A stretch of 64,000 nucleotides of DNA from Burkholderia diffusa (GTDB taxonomy: Bacteria > Pseudomonadota > Gammaproteobacteria > Burkholderiales > Burkholderiaceae): contig NZ_CABVPN010000032.1 in assembly GCF_902499115.1 (NCBI RefSeq), forward strand, positions 1 to 64,000. The letters are read 5' to 3'. Numbering within the stretch: position 1 is the stretch's first letter; every line of letters begins with the position of its first letter. A program made the position numbers and the translations under genes. Of this stretch, positions 1 through 8,703 are shown in pieces. Under the pieces are notes generated by a model, which was not told the DNA's origin, did not search any database, and saw only the letters and a program-made list of their open reading frames with translations.

Positions 1-100
1 TCGCCGCCGACAGCCCGGCGGGGCCGCCGCCGACGATCACGACGTCGTATTCCATCGATTCGCGCGGGCCGTATTGCTCGATGAGGCTTGCGGGGGTCAT
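1..100 (-). CDS. Electron transfer flavoprotein-ubiquinone oxidoreductase, N-terminal fragment (partial)
   Basis: Only the first 33 codons are inside the window; the gene runs off the left edge. The peptide begins MTPASLIEQYGPRESMEYD and then shows the FAD-binding dinucleotide fold VVIVGGGPAGLSAA. This start resembles ETF-QO, the membrane-associated flavoprotein that passes electrons from ETF (beta-oxidation) to ubiquinone. The ATG is at 98-100 on the minus strand, with an AGAGGAA ribosome-binding site a few bases upstream. The gene is divergent from the SDR gene at 279. Another FAD-dependent oxidoreductase cannot be excluded from so short a piece, but the N-terminal extension before the Rossmann motif favours ETF-QO. 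Confidence 0.7.
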   Translation of the reverse strand, partial: MTPASLIEQYGPRESMEYDVVIVGGGPAGLSAA

Positions 101-278
101 TGGCGTTCCTCTAACCGTTAGAATGCTTTTATTCGGGAGCGTATTGTCTGCGAAACGAAACGCTTGCCGCAACAGCATGCGCGTAGATTAGCACGATCGT
201 TCTATTTTTTGTGCTAGGGTTATGCTGCGTGGGACAGGGCGCCCGCGGCGGCGAAACGACATCGAAAGGGGATGTGCA

Positions 279-1055
279 ATGGGTCGATCGATCAATCTGG
301 AAGGCAAGGTCGCACTGGTCACGGGCGCATCGAGCGGCCTCGGGCAGCGCTTTGCACAGGTGCTGTCGCAGGCCGGCGCGAAGGTCGTGCTCGCGAGCCG
401 CCGCGTCGAGCGCCTGAAGGAGCTGCGCGCGGAAATCGAGGCGGCGGGCGGTGCCGCGCACGTCGTGTCGCTCGACGTCACCGACGTGCAGAGCATCAAG
501 GCGGCCATCGCGCACGCGGAAACGGAAGCCGGCACGATCGACATCCTCGTGAACAATTCGGGCGTCTCGACGATGCAGAAGCTCGTCGACGTGACGCCAG
601 CCGATTTCGAGTTCGTGTTCGACACCAACACGCGCGGCGCGTTTTTCGTCGCGCAGGAAGTCGCGAAGCGGATGATCATGCGCGCGAACGGCAACGGCAA
701 GCCGCCGTACCGGATCATCAACATCGCTTCGGTAGCCGGGCTGCGCGTGTTTCCGCAGATCGGGCTGTATGCGATGAGCAAGGCGGCGGTCGTGCAGATG
801 ACGCGTGCGATGGCGCTCGAATGGGGCCGCCACGGAATCAACGTCAACGCGATCTGTCCGGGTTACATCGATACCGAAATCAATCATTACCTGTGGGAAA
901 CCGAGCAGGGCCAGAAGCTGCAGTCGATGCTGCCGCGCCGGCGCGTCGGCAAGCCGCAGGATCTCGACGGGCTGTTGTTGCTGCTCGCGGCCGACGAGTC
1001 GCAGTTCATCAACGGCTCGATTATCTCCGCCGATGATGGCTTCGGCCTCGCCTGA
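279..1055 (+). CDS. SDR family NAD(P)-dependent oxidoreductase
   Basis: A 258-residue classical short-chain dehydrogenase. The cofactor motif TGASSGLG is near residue 20, NNSG follows the fourth strand, and the catalytic YAMSK sits before a typical ICPGYIDTEI tail. The start at 279 is chosen because GAAAGGGG lies just upstream and the Rossmann fold begins about 12 residues in; upstream in-frame starts give a non-conserved leader. The hotdog thioesterase gene follows after 32 bp, so the two probably form an operon. With ETF-QO and scoAB nearby, a role in acyl or hydroxyacyl-CoA metabolism is plausible, but the substrate is not shown by the sequence. Confidence 0.88.
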   Translation: MGRSINLEGKVALVTGASSGLGQRFAQVLSQAGAKVVLASRRVERLKELRAEIEAAGGAAHVVSLDVTDVQSIKAAIAHAETEAGTIDILVNNSGVSTMQKLVDVTPADFEFVFDTNTRGAFFVAQEVAKRMIMRANGNGKPPYRIINIASVAGLRVFPQIGLYAMSKAAVVQMTRAMALEWGRHGINVNAICPGYIDTEINHYLWETEQGQKLQSMLPRRRVGKPQDLDGLLLLLAADESQFINGSIISADDGFGLA

Positions 1056-1087
1056 GTGGATGACATTCAGCAACAAAGAAGACTGCA

Positions 1088-1519
1088 ATGAGCGAATATT
1101 CCCCCGTATTTGAAATGTCGATGCCGATCCGCTGGGGCGACATGGATGCATTCGGCCATGTGAACAACACGGTCTATTTCCGCTACATGGAGCAGGCCCG
1201 GATCTCGTGGTTCGAGGAACTCGGCATCGCTGGCGGCAACGGCGAGGGGCAGGGGCCCGTGATCGTCACGGCCTCGATGGAGTTCCTGAAGCAACTGCAC
1301 TATCCGGGTGACGTGATCGCGAGGATGTCGGCCGCGAAGCCCGGCCGCAGCAGCTTCGACACTGGTTTCGAGTTGACGCGCGCGGACGATCCGGAGCATG
1401 TCTATGCGCGCGGCAACGCGCGATGCGTGTGGGTCGACTACGCGCTCGGCAAGTCGGTGCCGCTGCCGCAACTGTTGCGCGATACGATCGAGCGCGCGCT
1501 CGCGGCGAAGGTCGGCTGA
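1088..1519 (+). CDS. Acyl-CoA thioesterase, hotdog fold (4HBT/YbgC type)
   Basis: A 143-residue single hotdog domain. The signature WGDMDAFGHVNN (about residues 16-27) carries the Asp of the 4-hydroxybenzoyl-CoA thioesterase/YbgC group, followed by the long central helix (YFRYMEQARISWF). The family hydrolyses acyl-CoA thioesters in the cytoplasm. Length and domain are complete. It lies 32 bp after the SDR gene and ends convergent with the LuxR-type gene. The acyl substrate is unknown. Confidence 0.88.
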   Translation: MSEYSPVFEMSMPIRWGDMDAFGHVNNTVYFRYMEQARISWFEELGIAGGNGEGQGPVIVTASMEFLKQLHYPGDVIARMSAAKPGRSSFDTGFELTRADDPEHVYARGNARCVWVDYALGKSVPLPQLLRDTIERALAAKVG

Positions 1520-1625
1520 GCGCGGCGGCACCGAAGCCGGCGCTCGGGCGCCGGTGTGTCGCCATTTCCCGTTGATTTCCCGAATCGGCCGCTTCCCGCG
1601 GCCGATGGCCATTCCCGGGTGCGTT

Positions 1626-2171
1626 TTACTGGCCGAGCAGGCGCTGCAGCAGTTCCGGCGTATTGTTCGTGCCGTACTTGCGCATCAACCGCGCCCGATA
1701 GATGTCGACCGTGCGCGAACTGATGTCGAGCACGCGCCCGATCTGCTTGCTGGTCTTGCCGGTCGCGAGCTGCGCGGCGATCTCGCGCTCGCGCGGCGTC
1801 AGCTCGACAGCGACGCGGCGCGTCGCGCTCAGGTCCTCGAACGTCCAGACGCCGGCCGCGAGCGGTGCGGTGCGGTCGAGTGCGCGCCCCGTCACGTGGC
1901 ACCAGAATAGCTCGCCGTCGGCTCGTTTCATGATTCTGTCGTCGGCGTAGGTGCCGTTCGCGATCATCACGCGCGAGATGCGCTCGCCGATGCGCTGGAA
2001 TTCGTCCGGCGACGGATAGAGCACCTCGTACGACTTCCCGATCAGATCGGCCCGCGCACAGCGGAAGATCGACGCGAGCGCGTCGTTGCAGTCCTCGATC
2101 ACGCGGTCGCGCGACATCACGAGGCCGAGCGGCGCGAGGTGAAAGGCAGTCTGGTAATCGAGAGCGGGCAT
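1626..2171 (-). CDS. PAS domain-containing LuxR-family transcriptional regulator
   Basis: A 181-residue protein with an N-terminal PAS domain (about residues 8-115; PAS core around DCNDALASIFRCARADLIG) and a C-terminal LuxR/FixJ helix-turn-helix (LTPREREIAAQLATGKTSKQIG, then SSRTVDIYRARLMRKY). The start MPALDYQTAF is chosen because the PAS fold begins directly after it; the open frame upstream to 2402 is low-complexity and overlaps scoA. It has no receiver domain, so any signal is probably sensed by PAS. It is divergent from scoAB across about 220 bp and may regulate that operon (inference). Confidence 0.85.
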   Translation of the reverse strand: MPALDYQTAFHLAPLGLVMSRDRVIEDCNDALASIFRCARADLIGKSYEVLYPSPDEFQRIGERISRVMIANGTYADDRIMKRADGELFWCHVTGRALDRTAPLAAGVWTFEDLSATRRVAVELTPREREIAAQLATGKTSKQIGRVLDISSRTVDIYRARLMRKYGTNNTPELLQRLLGQ

Positions 2172-2394
2172 GGCGCAGGCAAGCGGAGGCAAACGCTTAT
2201 GTATTTTTGCGTATTGTGCCGCATCCGCGCCGCATCGTACCCTTTCAGGCATCTCGCGGCGCCTTGTCGCGATATAAAAACAGCGCGCTTCGACGCAGGT
2301 ATCGCCGTGCATGCATAGAATGATGCGGCGGGCTTGCGGCCCAGTGGGCGCGTGAACCGGTTTTGCTGGTTTCCATAGAGGAAGGGACATACAG

Positions 2395-3099
2395 ATGAAC
2401 AAAGTCTATCCAAGCGCGGCGGCCGCGCTGGAAGGGATCGTCCGCGACGGACAGACCTTCGCGGTGGGCGGCTTCGGCCTGTGCGGGATTCCGGAGGCGT
2501 TGATCGCGGCGCTGCGCGATTCCGCCGTCAAGGGCATCACCTGCATCAGCAACAACGCGGGTGTCGACGGCTTCGGTCTCGGCCTGCTGCTGGAAACGCG
2601 CCAGATCAAGAAGATGATCTCGTCGTACGTCGGCGAGAACAAGGAGTTCGAGCGGCAGTACCTGGCCGGCGAACTCGAGCTCGAATTCACGCCGCAGGGC
2701 ACGCTCGCCGAGAAGCTGCGCGCGGGCGGTGCCGGCATCCCGGCGTTTTTCACGAACACCGGCTACGGCACCGTGATCGCGGAAGGCAAGGAAACACGCC
2801 AGTTCGGCGATCGCCACTACGTGCTCGAGCCGTCGCTGACGGCCGACGTCGCGCTTGTGAAGGCGTGGAAGGCCGACAAGTCCGGCAACCTGATCTATCG
2901 CCGCACCGCGCGCAACTTCAACCCGATGTGCGCGATGGCGGGCAAGATCACCGTGGCGGAAGTCGAGGAGATCGTCGAGAACGGCACGCTGGATCCGGAC
3001 GAGGTCCATACGCCGGGGATCTTCGTGCAGCGCATCGTGCTGAACGCGACGCCCGAAAAACGCATCGAACAACGCGTCGTACGCGCGAAAGGAGACTGA
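2395..3099 (+). CDS. scoA: 3-oxoacid CoA-transferase subunit A
   Basis: A 234-residue alpha subunit of family I CoA-transferases. It shows the GGFGLCGIPEALI loop near the N-terminus and CISNNAGVDGFGLGLLL. With ScoB it moves CoA from succinyl-CoA to acetoacetate (ketone-body use, and regeneration of acetoacetyl-CoA). Starts at ATG 2395 after AGGAAGGG. The stop is one base before the scoB start, so the two are translationally coupled. Subunits of this family can differ in acceptor; the acetoacetate assignment rests on overall similarity to ScoA/Scot-type proteins. Confidence 0.92.
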   Translation: MNKVYPSAAAALEGIVRDGQTFAVGGFGLCGIPEALIAALRDSAVKGITCISNNAGVDGFGLGLLLETRQIKKMISSYVGENKEFERQYLAGELELEFTPQGTLAEKLRAGGAGIPAFFTNTGYGTVIAEGKETRQFGDRHYVLEPSLTADVALVKAWKADKSGNLIYRRTARNFNPMCAMAGKITVAEVEEIVENGTLDPDEVHTPGIFVQRIVLNATPEKRIEQRVVRAKGD

Positions 3100-3100
3100 C

Positions 3101-3742
3101 ATGGCCTGGAATCGTGACCAGATGGCCGCGCGCGCGGCGAAGGAACTGCAGGACGGCTTCTATGTGAACCTCGGCATCGGGCTGCCGACGCTCGTCGCGA
3201 ACCACGTGCCGGCGGGCGTCGAGGTGTGGCTGCAGTCGGAAAACGGCCTGCTCGGCATCGGCCCGTCGCCGACCGAGGACGAAGTCGACGCCGACCTGAT
3301 CAACGCCGGCAAGCAGACCGTCACGACGCTGCCGGGTTCGTCCATCTTCTCGTCGGCCGATTCGTTCGCGATGATCCGCGGCGGCCACATCAACCTCGCG
3401 ATCCTCGGCGCGATGCAGGTCAGCAAGACGGGCGACCTCGCGAACTGGATGATCCCGGGCAAGATGATCAAGGGGATGGGCGGCGCGATGGACCTCGTCG
3501 CGGGTGTGAAGCGCGTCGTCGTGCTGATGGAGCACGTCGCGAAGGGCGATCAGCACAAGATCCTCGACGAATGCAACCTGCCGCTGACGGGTGTTGGCGT
3601 GGTCGACCTGATCATCACCGATCTCGGCGTGATCGAAGTGACGCCGAATGGCCTGAAAGTGCTCGAGCTTGCCGACGGCGTGAGCGCGGAAGAGATCCAG
3701 GCGAAGACAGGCGCGCCGCTCGATGTGAGCGCGGTCGTGTAA
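3101..3742 (+). CDS. scoB: 3-oxoacid CoA-transferase subunit B
   Basis: A 213-residue beta subunit. The motif LQSENGLLGIGP carries the family's catalytic glutamate (about residue 47), which forms the CoA-thioester intermediate. LGIGLPTLVANH near the N-terminus and GAMQVSKTGDLANW in the middle are typical. The length matches stand-alone B subunits. It starts one base after the scoA stop and is followed by an intrinsic terminator, so scoAB is a two-gene unit. Confidence 0.93.
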   Translation: MAWNRDQMAARAAKELQDGFYVNLGIGLPTLVANHVPAGVEVWLQSENGLLGIGPSPTEDEVDADLINAGKQTVTTLPGSSIFSSADSFAMIRGGHINLAILGAMQVSKTGDLANWMIPGKMIKGMGGAMDLVAGVKRVVVLMEHVAKGDQHKILDECNLPLTGVGVVDLIITDLGVIEVTPNGLKVLELADGVSAEEIQAKTGAPLDVSAVV

Positions 3743-3769
3743 GCGCCGGCTTTCCGGCACGACGCTCGA

Positions 3770-3804
3770 CGCCCCGCGTTCCCCTATGGAACGCGGGGCG
3801 TTTT
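3770..3804 (+). terminator. Intrinsic terminator of scoAB
   Basis: A perfect 13-bp stem: CGCCCCGCGTTCC (3770-3782) pairs with GGAACGCGGGGCG (3788-3800) around loop CCTAT, followed by TTTTG. It lies 27 bp past the scoB stop. Confidence 0.85.
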
Positions 3805-3820
3805 GTCATGGCCGCATACA

Positions 3821-4534
3821 TTACGCGATCGCACCGCCGCCGTCGATCAGCACCGTCGAGCCAGTCGCATAAGGCGTTGCCGCCAGATATACGATCGCAT
3901 TCGCGACATCCTCCGGCTGGCCCACGCGGCGTGCCGGAAGGCGCTGCGCGGCGCCCGCGTACATCGCATCGCGCGCATCGGGTGCGAGCTTGTCCCACAG
4001 CGGCGTCGCGATCAGGCCGGGTGACACGGCATTCACTCTCACGGGTGCCAGCTCGAGTGCAAGGCCGCGGGCGAGCGCCTCGAGCGCCGCGTTGATCGCG
4101 CCCTGCAGTACCGACGATGCGTTCGGCCGTACGCTCAGGTAACCCGACACGAACGTCAGTGAACCGCCGGGCGCGATATCGATCGAGCGTGCGACGCGGT
4201 ATGCGCCCCAGAATTTGCTGTCCATCGCGGCTTGCGCGTCGGCAAGCGGCAGCGTGCGGACCGGGCCCGTCGCCGTCTTCGCGGCCGAAATCACGACGTG
4301 GTCGAACTGCCCGATGCGCGCGCAGAACGCATCGACGGCCGCCGTATCGGTGATGTCGAGCGCTTCGGTGCGCACGTGCGCGCCCGGCGTGGCATCTGCA
4401 TTACCCCTGGCCGGGTCGCGCGATGCAATCGTGACGACAGCGCCAAGTTGTGCGAATGCTTTCGCGGCGGCGGCACCGATGCCGGAACTGCCGCCGACGA
4501 CGAGTACCTTCTTTCCGTGGAGTGAATCGTTCAT
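3821..4534 (-). CDS. SDR-fold protein with substituted catalytic Tyr/Lys
   Basis: A 237-residue short-chain dehydrogenase-like protein. The N-terminal GGSSGIGAAAAKAF fits the NAD(P) site and the tail VRVNAVSPGLIATPLWDKL is typical. At the usual YxxxK position the sequence reads SSVLQGAINAALEAL, where Gln and Asn appear to sit at the Tyr and Lys places. It may use different catalytic chemistry or be a non-enzymatic NAD(P)-binding protein. Start ATG is at 4532-4534. It is the last gene of a minus-strand unit with the deacetylase and the SnoaL-like gene, opposite the LysR regulator at 6291. Confidence 0.8.
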   Translation of the reverse strand: MNDSLHGKKVLVVGGSSGIGAAAAKAFAQLGAVVTIASRDPARGNADATPGAHVRTEALDITDTAAVDAFCARIGQFDHVVISAAKTATGPVRTLPLADAQAAMDSKFWGAYRVARSIDIAPGGSLTFVSGYLSVRPNASSVLQGAINAALEALARGLALELAPVRVNAVSPGLIATPLWDKLAPDARDAMYAGAAQRLPARRVGQPEDVANAIVYLAATPYATGSTVLIDGGGAIA

Positions 4535-4572
4535 GGTGGTCCTTCCGAGGTGAAGAGGTGGGCGCAATCCGG

Positions 4573-5583
4573 TCAGATCGTTTCGGCTTCGCGCACCGTC
4601 GACGGGCTGTGCAGGGCAAAGCGGGCAATGTCGTCCTTGCGCATGAAGGCTACGCCCGGATGCGATCGAGCGTAGTGCAGGAATGCGTCCCATGCGCGGA
4701 CCATCTGCGGCGTGCCGCTAATCCGGTCGTGCGCGCTGATCGACATCAATCGCCGCCGCTGTCCGGCTTCCGCGTACAACTGGTCGAAATCGAGTTTGAT
4801 CTGCTCGAGGAACATCGTCGTGGAATAGTTGCGGCCTTCGATCAGCAGGATGTCGTTGTTGCGCAACGTGTACGGAACGACCGCGAAATCGCGGCCGTCG
4901 ACGGTTTCGATGAACGGCTCGTCACGGCTGACGTCGTCGATGTGATACACGTAGCCGAGTTCCTGCAGCAGCGGCAGCGTGTTCGGTCCGCGCCGCAGCC
5001 AGTTGCAGTTGTAGCCGATCGGTCGCTGTCCCGTCACTGCTTCAACCATGTCGCGAGCTTCGGTGAGGAAGCGGCGCTCGTCGTCGCGGCTCATCGCGAA
5101 TTGCGATCGCCACGTCGGGCCGTGCGCGGCCGCTTCGTGGCCGCGCGTCACGATCTCGCGTGCCAGTTCGGGATGCCGGCGTGCGGCCTCTCCGATCATG
5201 TGCGACGTGACTTTCACGCCATGCCGGTCCCACAGGTCGAGAAGGCGCGGAATTCCTTCACGGTAGCCATATGCGAACCACGTGGCCGAGGCCAGATCGA
5301 TCGGCACCGACGACGGAAATTCGACGGACGGGAACGGGCTGTCCGCGCCCTTGGGCGGTTGTCCGCCGGCCTCGAACTGCATCGAGATCGAGATGACGAG
5401 GCGCGTGTCGCCTTGCCAGAACCTGCCGGTACCTGTCGATGCGGGGCCCGGTGTCGGGGCGGCCGTTGCCGACCCGGAGGCGCCCGCGGCCATCGCGATG
5501 CCGGCTGCCAGCCCGGCACCCGCTTGTGCAAGAAACGTGCGGCGAGCCGGATGCGTCGTCGAACCGTGATTGCTGTCAGTCAT
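4573..5583 (-). CDS. Tat-exported polysaccharide deacetylase-family protein
   Basis: A 336-residue NodB-fold protein. The N-terminus carries a twin-arginine signal (ARRTFLAQAGAG) with a hydrophobic Ala/Gly stretch, so export of the folded protein is likely. The mature domain has ISISMQFEAGGQ at the first motif, where metal-dependent deacetylases carry an Asp, and GHEAAAHGPTW at the second. This resembles the PuuE/HpPgdA-like branch more than NodB. The substrate could be a glycan or a cyclic amide. Start MTDSNHGS at 5583 is chosen because it places the RR motif about 15 residues in. It lies 11 bp from the upstream SnoaL-like gene. Confidence 0.82.
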   Translation of the reverse strand: MTDSNHGSTTHPARRTFLAQAGAGLAAGIAMAAGASGSATAAPTPGPASTGTGRFWQGDTRLVISISMQFEAGGQPPKGADSPFPSVEFPSSVPIDLASATWFAYGYREGIPRLLDLWDRHGVKVTSHMIGEAARRHPELAREIVTRGHEAAAHGPTWRSQFAMSRDDERRFLTEARDMVEAVTGQRPIGYNCNWLRRGPNTLPLLQELGYVYHIDDVSRDEPFIETVDGRDFAVVPYTLRNNDILLIEGRNYSTTMFLEQIKLDFDQLYAEAGQRRRLMSISAHDRISGTPQMVRAWDAFLHYARSHPGVAFMRKDDIARFALHSPSTVREAETI

Positions 5584-5594
5584 CGTTTCCTCCG

Positions 5595-6152
5595 TCAGCC
5601 GACGAGCCCGAGCTGACGCATCAGCGTCAGGTTGTCCTCGATGTGCCAGTTTTCTGCTATCCGGCCATGGTCGATCCGGTAGATGTCGGTCGCGATGAAG
5701 TCGATCGACTGTCCGCTTCCGGTCGTGCCATTGAACGTGCCGGTGAAATGTCCGCGAAAGTGCAGGTGCACGACGACACGGTCGCCCGCCACGATCATCT
5801 GTTCGATGTCGCAACGCAGGTCGGGGATGGCTGTGCGCATCGTGCTGGACGCCGCGAGCGGTCCCGCTACACCTTGCTCACGGCCGGCCGGCAATGTCCG
5901 GTCGACGAAATCGGCCGCGAGCGCGGTGCGGGCGAGGGTCGCATCACCGGTATTCCAGAACGTGCCGTAGCGACGCGCGGCGAGGATTTGCGCACGTGCC
6001 TGCGTAGCCGGCACGTCGGTCGCGACGGTCAGGCTGTGCGGATCGAGAAGGTCGGCGGCGCGGGACGCTGCAGGCAACAGTGCAACGACACAGGCCGCTG
6101 CAGCGATGACGCGGGTAATCGGGCGTGCGATCGGAGGAAAGTGAATCGACAT
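5595..6152 (-). CDS. Exported SnoaL-like/ester-cyclase family protein
   Basis: A 185-residue protein with a Sec signal peptide (Arg near the start, AAAACVVALLPAA core, likely cleavage after SRA). It is followed by a SnoaL/NTF2-like domain: RYGTFWNTGDATLARTALAADFVDRT, then FRGHFTGTFNGTTGSGQSIDFIATDIYRI and a terminal W-H-IEDNLTLMRQLGL segment. The family includes polyketide cyclases and many uncharacterised proteins. It is the first gene of the minus-strand unit and is divergent from the LysR gene, which suggests LysR control. Confidence 0.8.
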   Translation of the reverse strand: MSIHFPPIARPITRVIAAAACVVALLPAASRAADLLDPHSLTVATDVPATQARAQILAARRYGTFWNTGDATLARTALAADFVDRTLPAGREQGVAGPLAASSTMRTAIPDLRCDIEQMIVAGDRVVVHLHFRGHFTGTFNGTTGSGQSIDFIATDIYRIDHGRIAENWHIEDNLTLMRQLGLVG

Positions 6153-6213
6153 GGTTTCGGGTGTCCTGTGGATGGCGTCGTGGGGCGACGCGCTACAGGT
6201 ATGGTAGGTTTCC

Positions 6214-6228
6214 ATTTCGAGCTTAAAT
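6214..6228. promoter_or_regulatory. Candidate LysR operator in divergent promoter region
   Basis: ATTTCGAGCTTAAAT contains the T-N11-A half-site pattern of LysR-type regulators within an interrupted ATTT/AAAT dyad. It lies between the divergent SnoaL-like and LysR genes. This is a pattern match only. Confidence 0.35.
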
Positions 6229-6290
6229 ACGGGGAAAAGGCGAATGGATTATTCGACAAAAGGAAATGTCGAGGCTGGACAGGTGCCGCG

Positions 6291-7196
6291 ATGCTGATCG
6301 ACGATCTCCCGGCGCTCGATACCTTCGCGAGAATCGTGTCGGCCGGCAGCCTGTCCGCGGCGGCGCGCGAGCTTGACTTGTCGCTGTCCGTCGTCAGCAA
6401 GCGGCTCGCGCATCTCGAGTCGCAGCTCGGCGTGCGTCTGCTGCACCGGACGACGCGGCAGCAGACGCTGACCGACGACGGTGCGCAGTTCCATGCGCAG
6501 GTGCTGCGCATCCTGGCCGAGGTCGATCGCGCCGAAACGCTGATGAGCGATCGTCGCGGCACGGTCAGCGGCGTGCTGCGCCTGACGGCGCCCGGCGAAC
6601 TCGGCCGGCTGCGGATTGCGCCGCTCGTCGCGGCGTTTCAACGGCAACATCCGGAGTTGACCGTGCAACTGATGCTGACCGACACGATCGTCGATCTGCT
6701 CGCGCAGGACATCGACGTTGCCGTGCGGATCGGCAGCCTTGCCGATTCGACGATGATCGCGCGCGAACTGGCGCCGAATCATCGCGTGCTATGCGCGTCG
6801 TCGAGCTATCTCGCCGTGCACGGGATGCCGGCTCATCCGGCCGAACTTCGCGCACATCGATGCATCGTGATGGGTGACCAGCCTCGTACGGAGTGGCGGT
6901 TCGACGGTGCAAACGGTGCAGTGGCGGTCGAAGTGACGGCCGCACTGCTGACGAACGACGGGGGTGCGGCTCGCACGTTGGCATTGGAGGGCGCCGGAAT
7001 TGCGCTGAAGTCGATCTGGGACGTCGGTGCCGATCTGGAGGCCGGCCGGCTCGTCCGTGTGCTGCCGACGTTCGCGGCGCCTGCCGCACCGCTCCATGCC
7101 GTATACCCCGGCGGCCGTCACGTGCCGCTGCGCGTGCGGACCTTCGTCGATTTCCTGCGCGACCAGTTGCGCGAGACGTGGCGCCGCAGTGCGTGA
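6291..7196 (+). CDS. LysR-family transcriptional regulator
   Basis: A 301-residue LTTR. The winged helix is at about residues 1-60 (LDTFARIVSAGSLSAAARELDLSLSVVSKRLAHLE), with a LysR substrate-binding domain from about residue 90 (GVLRLTAPGELGRLRIAPLVAAF). The start at 6291 is chosen since the HTH follows after 7 residues; upstream in-frame starts read through the divergent promoter region. It is divergent from the SnoaL-deacetylase-SDR-like unit and probably regulates it. The inducer is unknown. Confidence 0.92.
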   Translation: MLIDDLPALDTFARIVSAGSLSAAARELDLSLSVVSKRLAHLESQLGVRLLHRTTRQQTLTDDGAQFHAQVLRILAEVDRAETLMSDRRGTVSGVLRLTAPGELGRLRIAPLVAAFQRQHPELTVQLMLTDTIVDLLAQDIDVAVRIGSLADSTMIARELAPNHRVLCASSSYLAVHGMPAHPAELRAHRCIVMGDQPRTEWRFDGANGAVAVEVTAALLTNDGGAARTLALEGAGIALKSIWDVGADLEAGRLVRVLPTFAAPAAPLHAVYPGGRHVPLRVRTFVDFLRDQLRETWRRSA

Positions 7197-7328
7197 GCGG
7201 TTGCGAACGATGCGTCGGATGACTGCGGCCGCGTGACGGCCCGTCGTTGCGAAGCGGTTTACAATCGTTCGCATCGGGCGGCGCGAGTGTTGCCCGCCGC
7301 ACCGCCCCCGTTCGACAGGATGCCAACG

Positions 7329-8225
7329 ATGCCATCAACTTCTGCGAATCCCCCGGTTCCCCGTCAGCGACGTGTGCAGTGTGCGAGCGCCGCCGGCCTT
7401 CACCACGTCGCCTATACCGAATGGGGCGACCCCGCCAATCCGCGTGTGCTGGTCTGCGTGCACGGGCTGACCCGCTCGGGGCGCGACTTCGACCGGCTTG
7501 CCGCCGCGTTGTCCGATACGTATCGCGTCGTCTGCCCCGACGTCGTCGGGCGCGGGCGTTCCGACTGGCTCGCCGATCCGCGGCTTTACGCGATCCCGCA
7601 ATATGTGACCGACATGGTCACGTTGATCGCGCGGCTCGACGTCGAGTCGGTCGACTGGTTCGGCACGTCGATGGGTGGGCTGATCGGCATGGCGCTCGCG
7701 GGGCTGCCCGGTTCGCCGCTGCGCCGGATGATCGTCAACGACGTCGGCCCGCGCATCGAGCCCGATTCGCTGACGCGCATCGGCGAATACCTCGGCGTGC
7801 AGCCGTGCTTCGCGACCGAACAGGAGGGCATCGACTATCTGACGTCGCTGTCGCTGCCGTTCGGTGCGTTGACCGACGACGAATGGCGCGAGATCAATGG
7901 GCCGTTGCTGCGCGAGCTGCCCGACGGGGGCTGGACGATGCGCTACGATCCGCGCATCGCCGAACCGTTCAAGGCGACGACGCCCGAGCTGGCCGCGCTC
8001 GGCGAGGCCGCGCTGTGGCGCGCGATCGAGACCACCGATGCGTCGCTGCTCGTCGTGCGCGGCGAGCGTTCCGACCTGCTGTCGCGCGACACGGTGGCGG
8101 AGATGGTGCGTCGCGGCCGGCACGTGACGCAGGCCGAGATCCGGGGCGCGGGCCATGCACCGGCGTTCATCGGCGTCGACCAGATTGCGCTCGCCCGCCG
8201 GTTTTTCGTCGAAGGCGGCGCATAA
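7329..8225 (+). CDS. Alpha/beta hydrolase
   Basis: A 298-residue alpha/beta-hydrolase fold protein. The oxyanion loop VCVHGLTRSGRDF is at about residues 42-54, the nucleophile elbow FGTSMGGLIG has Ser about 114, and the C-terminal GAGHAPAF has His about 276. Two ATGs compete: 7320 is directly abutted by AGG, while 7329 has AGGA at usable spacing and is preferred. It lies 80 bp upstream of ridA and may be co-transcribed with ridA-relA. The substrate cannot be read from the sequence. Confidence 0.88.
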   Translation: MPSTSANPPVPRQRRVQCASAAGLHHVAYTEWGDPANPRVLVCVHGLTRSGRDFDRLAAALSDTYRVVCPDVVGRGRSDWLADPRLYAIPQYVTDMVTLIARLDVESVDWFGTSMGGLIGMALAGLPGSPLRRMIVNDVGPRIEPDSLTRIGEYLGVQPCFATEQEGIDYLTSLSLPFGALTDDEWREINGPLLRELPDGGWTMRYDPRIAEPFKATTPELAALGEAALWRAIETTDASLLVVRGERSDLLSRDTVAEMVRRGRHVTQAEIRGAGHAPAFIGVDQIALARRFFVEGGA

Positions 8226-8305
8226 ACGCGTCATAATATGCGGTTCGGCGGCACGCGGGCCGCGTCGTCGCCGATTCTCACCCACTCACACGACCGGAAC
8301 ATTCC

Positions 8306-8659
8306 ATGGCAGTCATTCGTCACCACGTCGGAGCGCGTCTCTCCGAAACCGCGATCCACAACGGTACCGTGTATCTGGCCGGCCAGATCGCCGAAGACAC
8401 CACCCAGGACATCAAGGGCCAGACGCGCGAAGTGCTCGGCCACATCGACCGGCTGCTTGCCGAAGCGAACAGCGACAAGGCTCATCTGCTGTCGGTGCAG
8501 ATCTACATTTCGGATCTCGCGAACTTCGAAGGCATGAACGCGGAGTGGGACGCGTGGGTCGCGCAGGGCAATACGCCGCCGCGCGCGACCGTCGAGGCGA
8601 AGCTCGCGGATCCGGCGCTGCTCGTCGAGATCGTCGTCGTCGCCGCGCAACGGAGCTGA
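8306..8659 (+). CDS. RidA/YjgF/YER057c family protein
   Basis: A 117-residue single-domain protein of the RidA superfamily: YLAGQIAEDTTQDIKGQTREVL in the N-terminal half and NTPPRATVEAKLADPALLVEIVVVAA at the end, including the conserved Arg of the PPRAxVE segment. Canonical RidA hydrolyses reactive enamine/imine intermediates of PLP enzymes; other branches differ. The subfamily is not assigned here. The gene lies 44 bp upstream of relA in the same direction. Confidence 0.9.
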   Translation: MAVIRHHVGARLSETAIHNGTVYLAGQIAEDTTQDIKGQTREVLGHIDRLLAEANSDKAHLLSVQIYISDLANFEGMNAEWDAWVAQGNTPPRATVEAKLADPALLVEIVVVAAQRS

Positions 8660-8703
8660 TCGAAGCGAAGCATTCCGATGACCGCGATACGCCTGGCCGT
8701 GCG

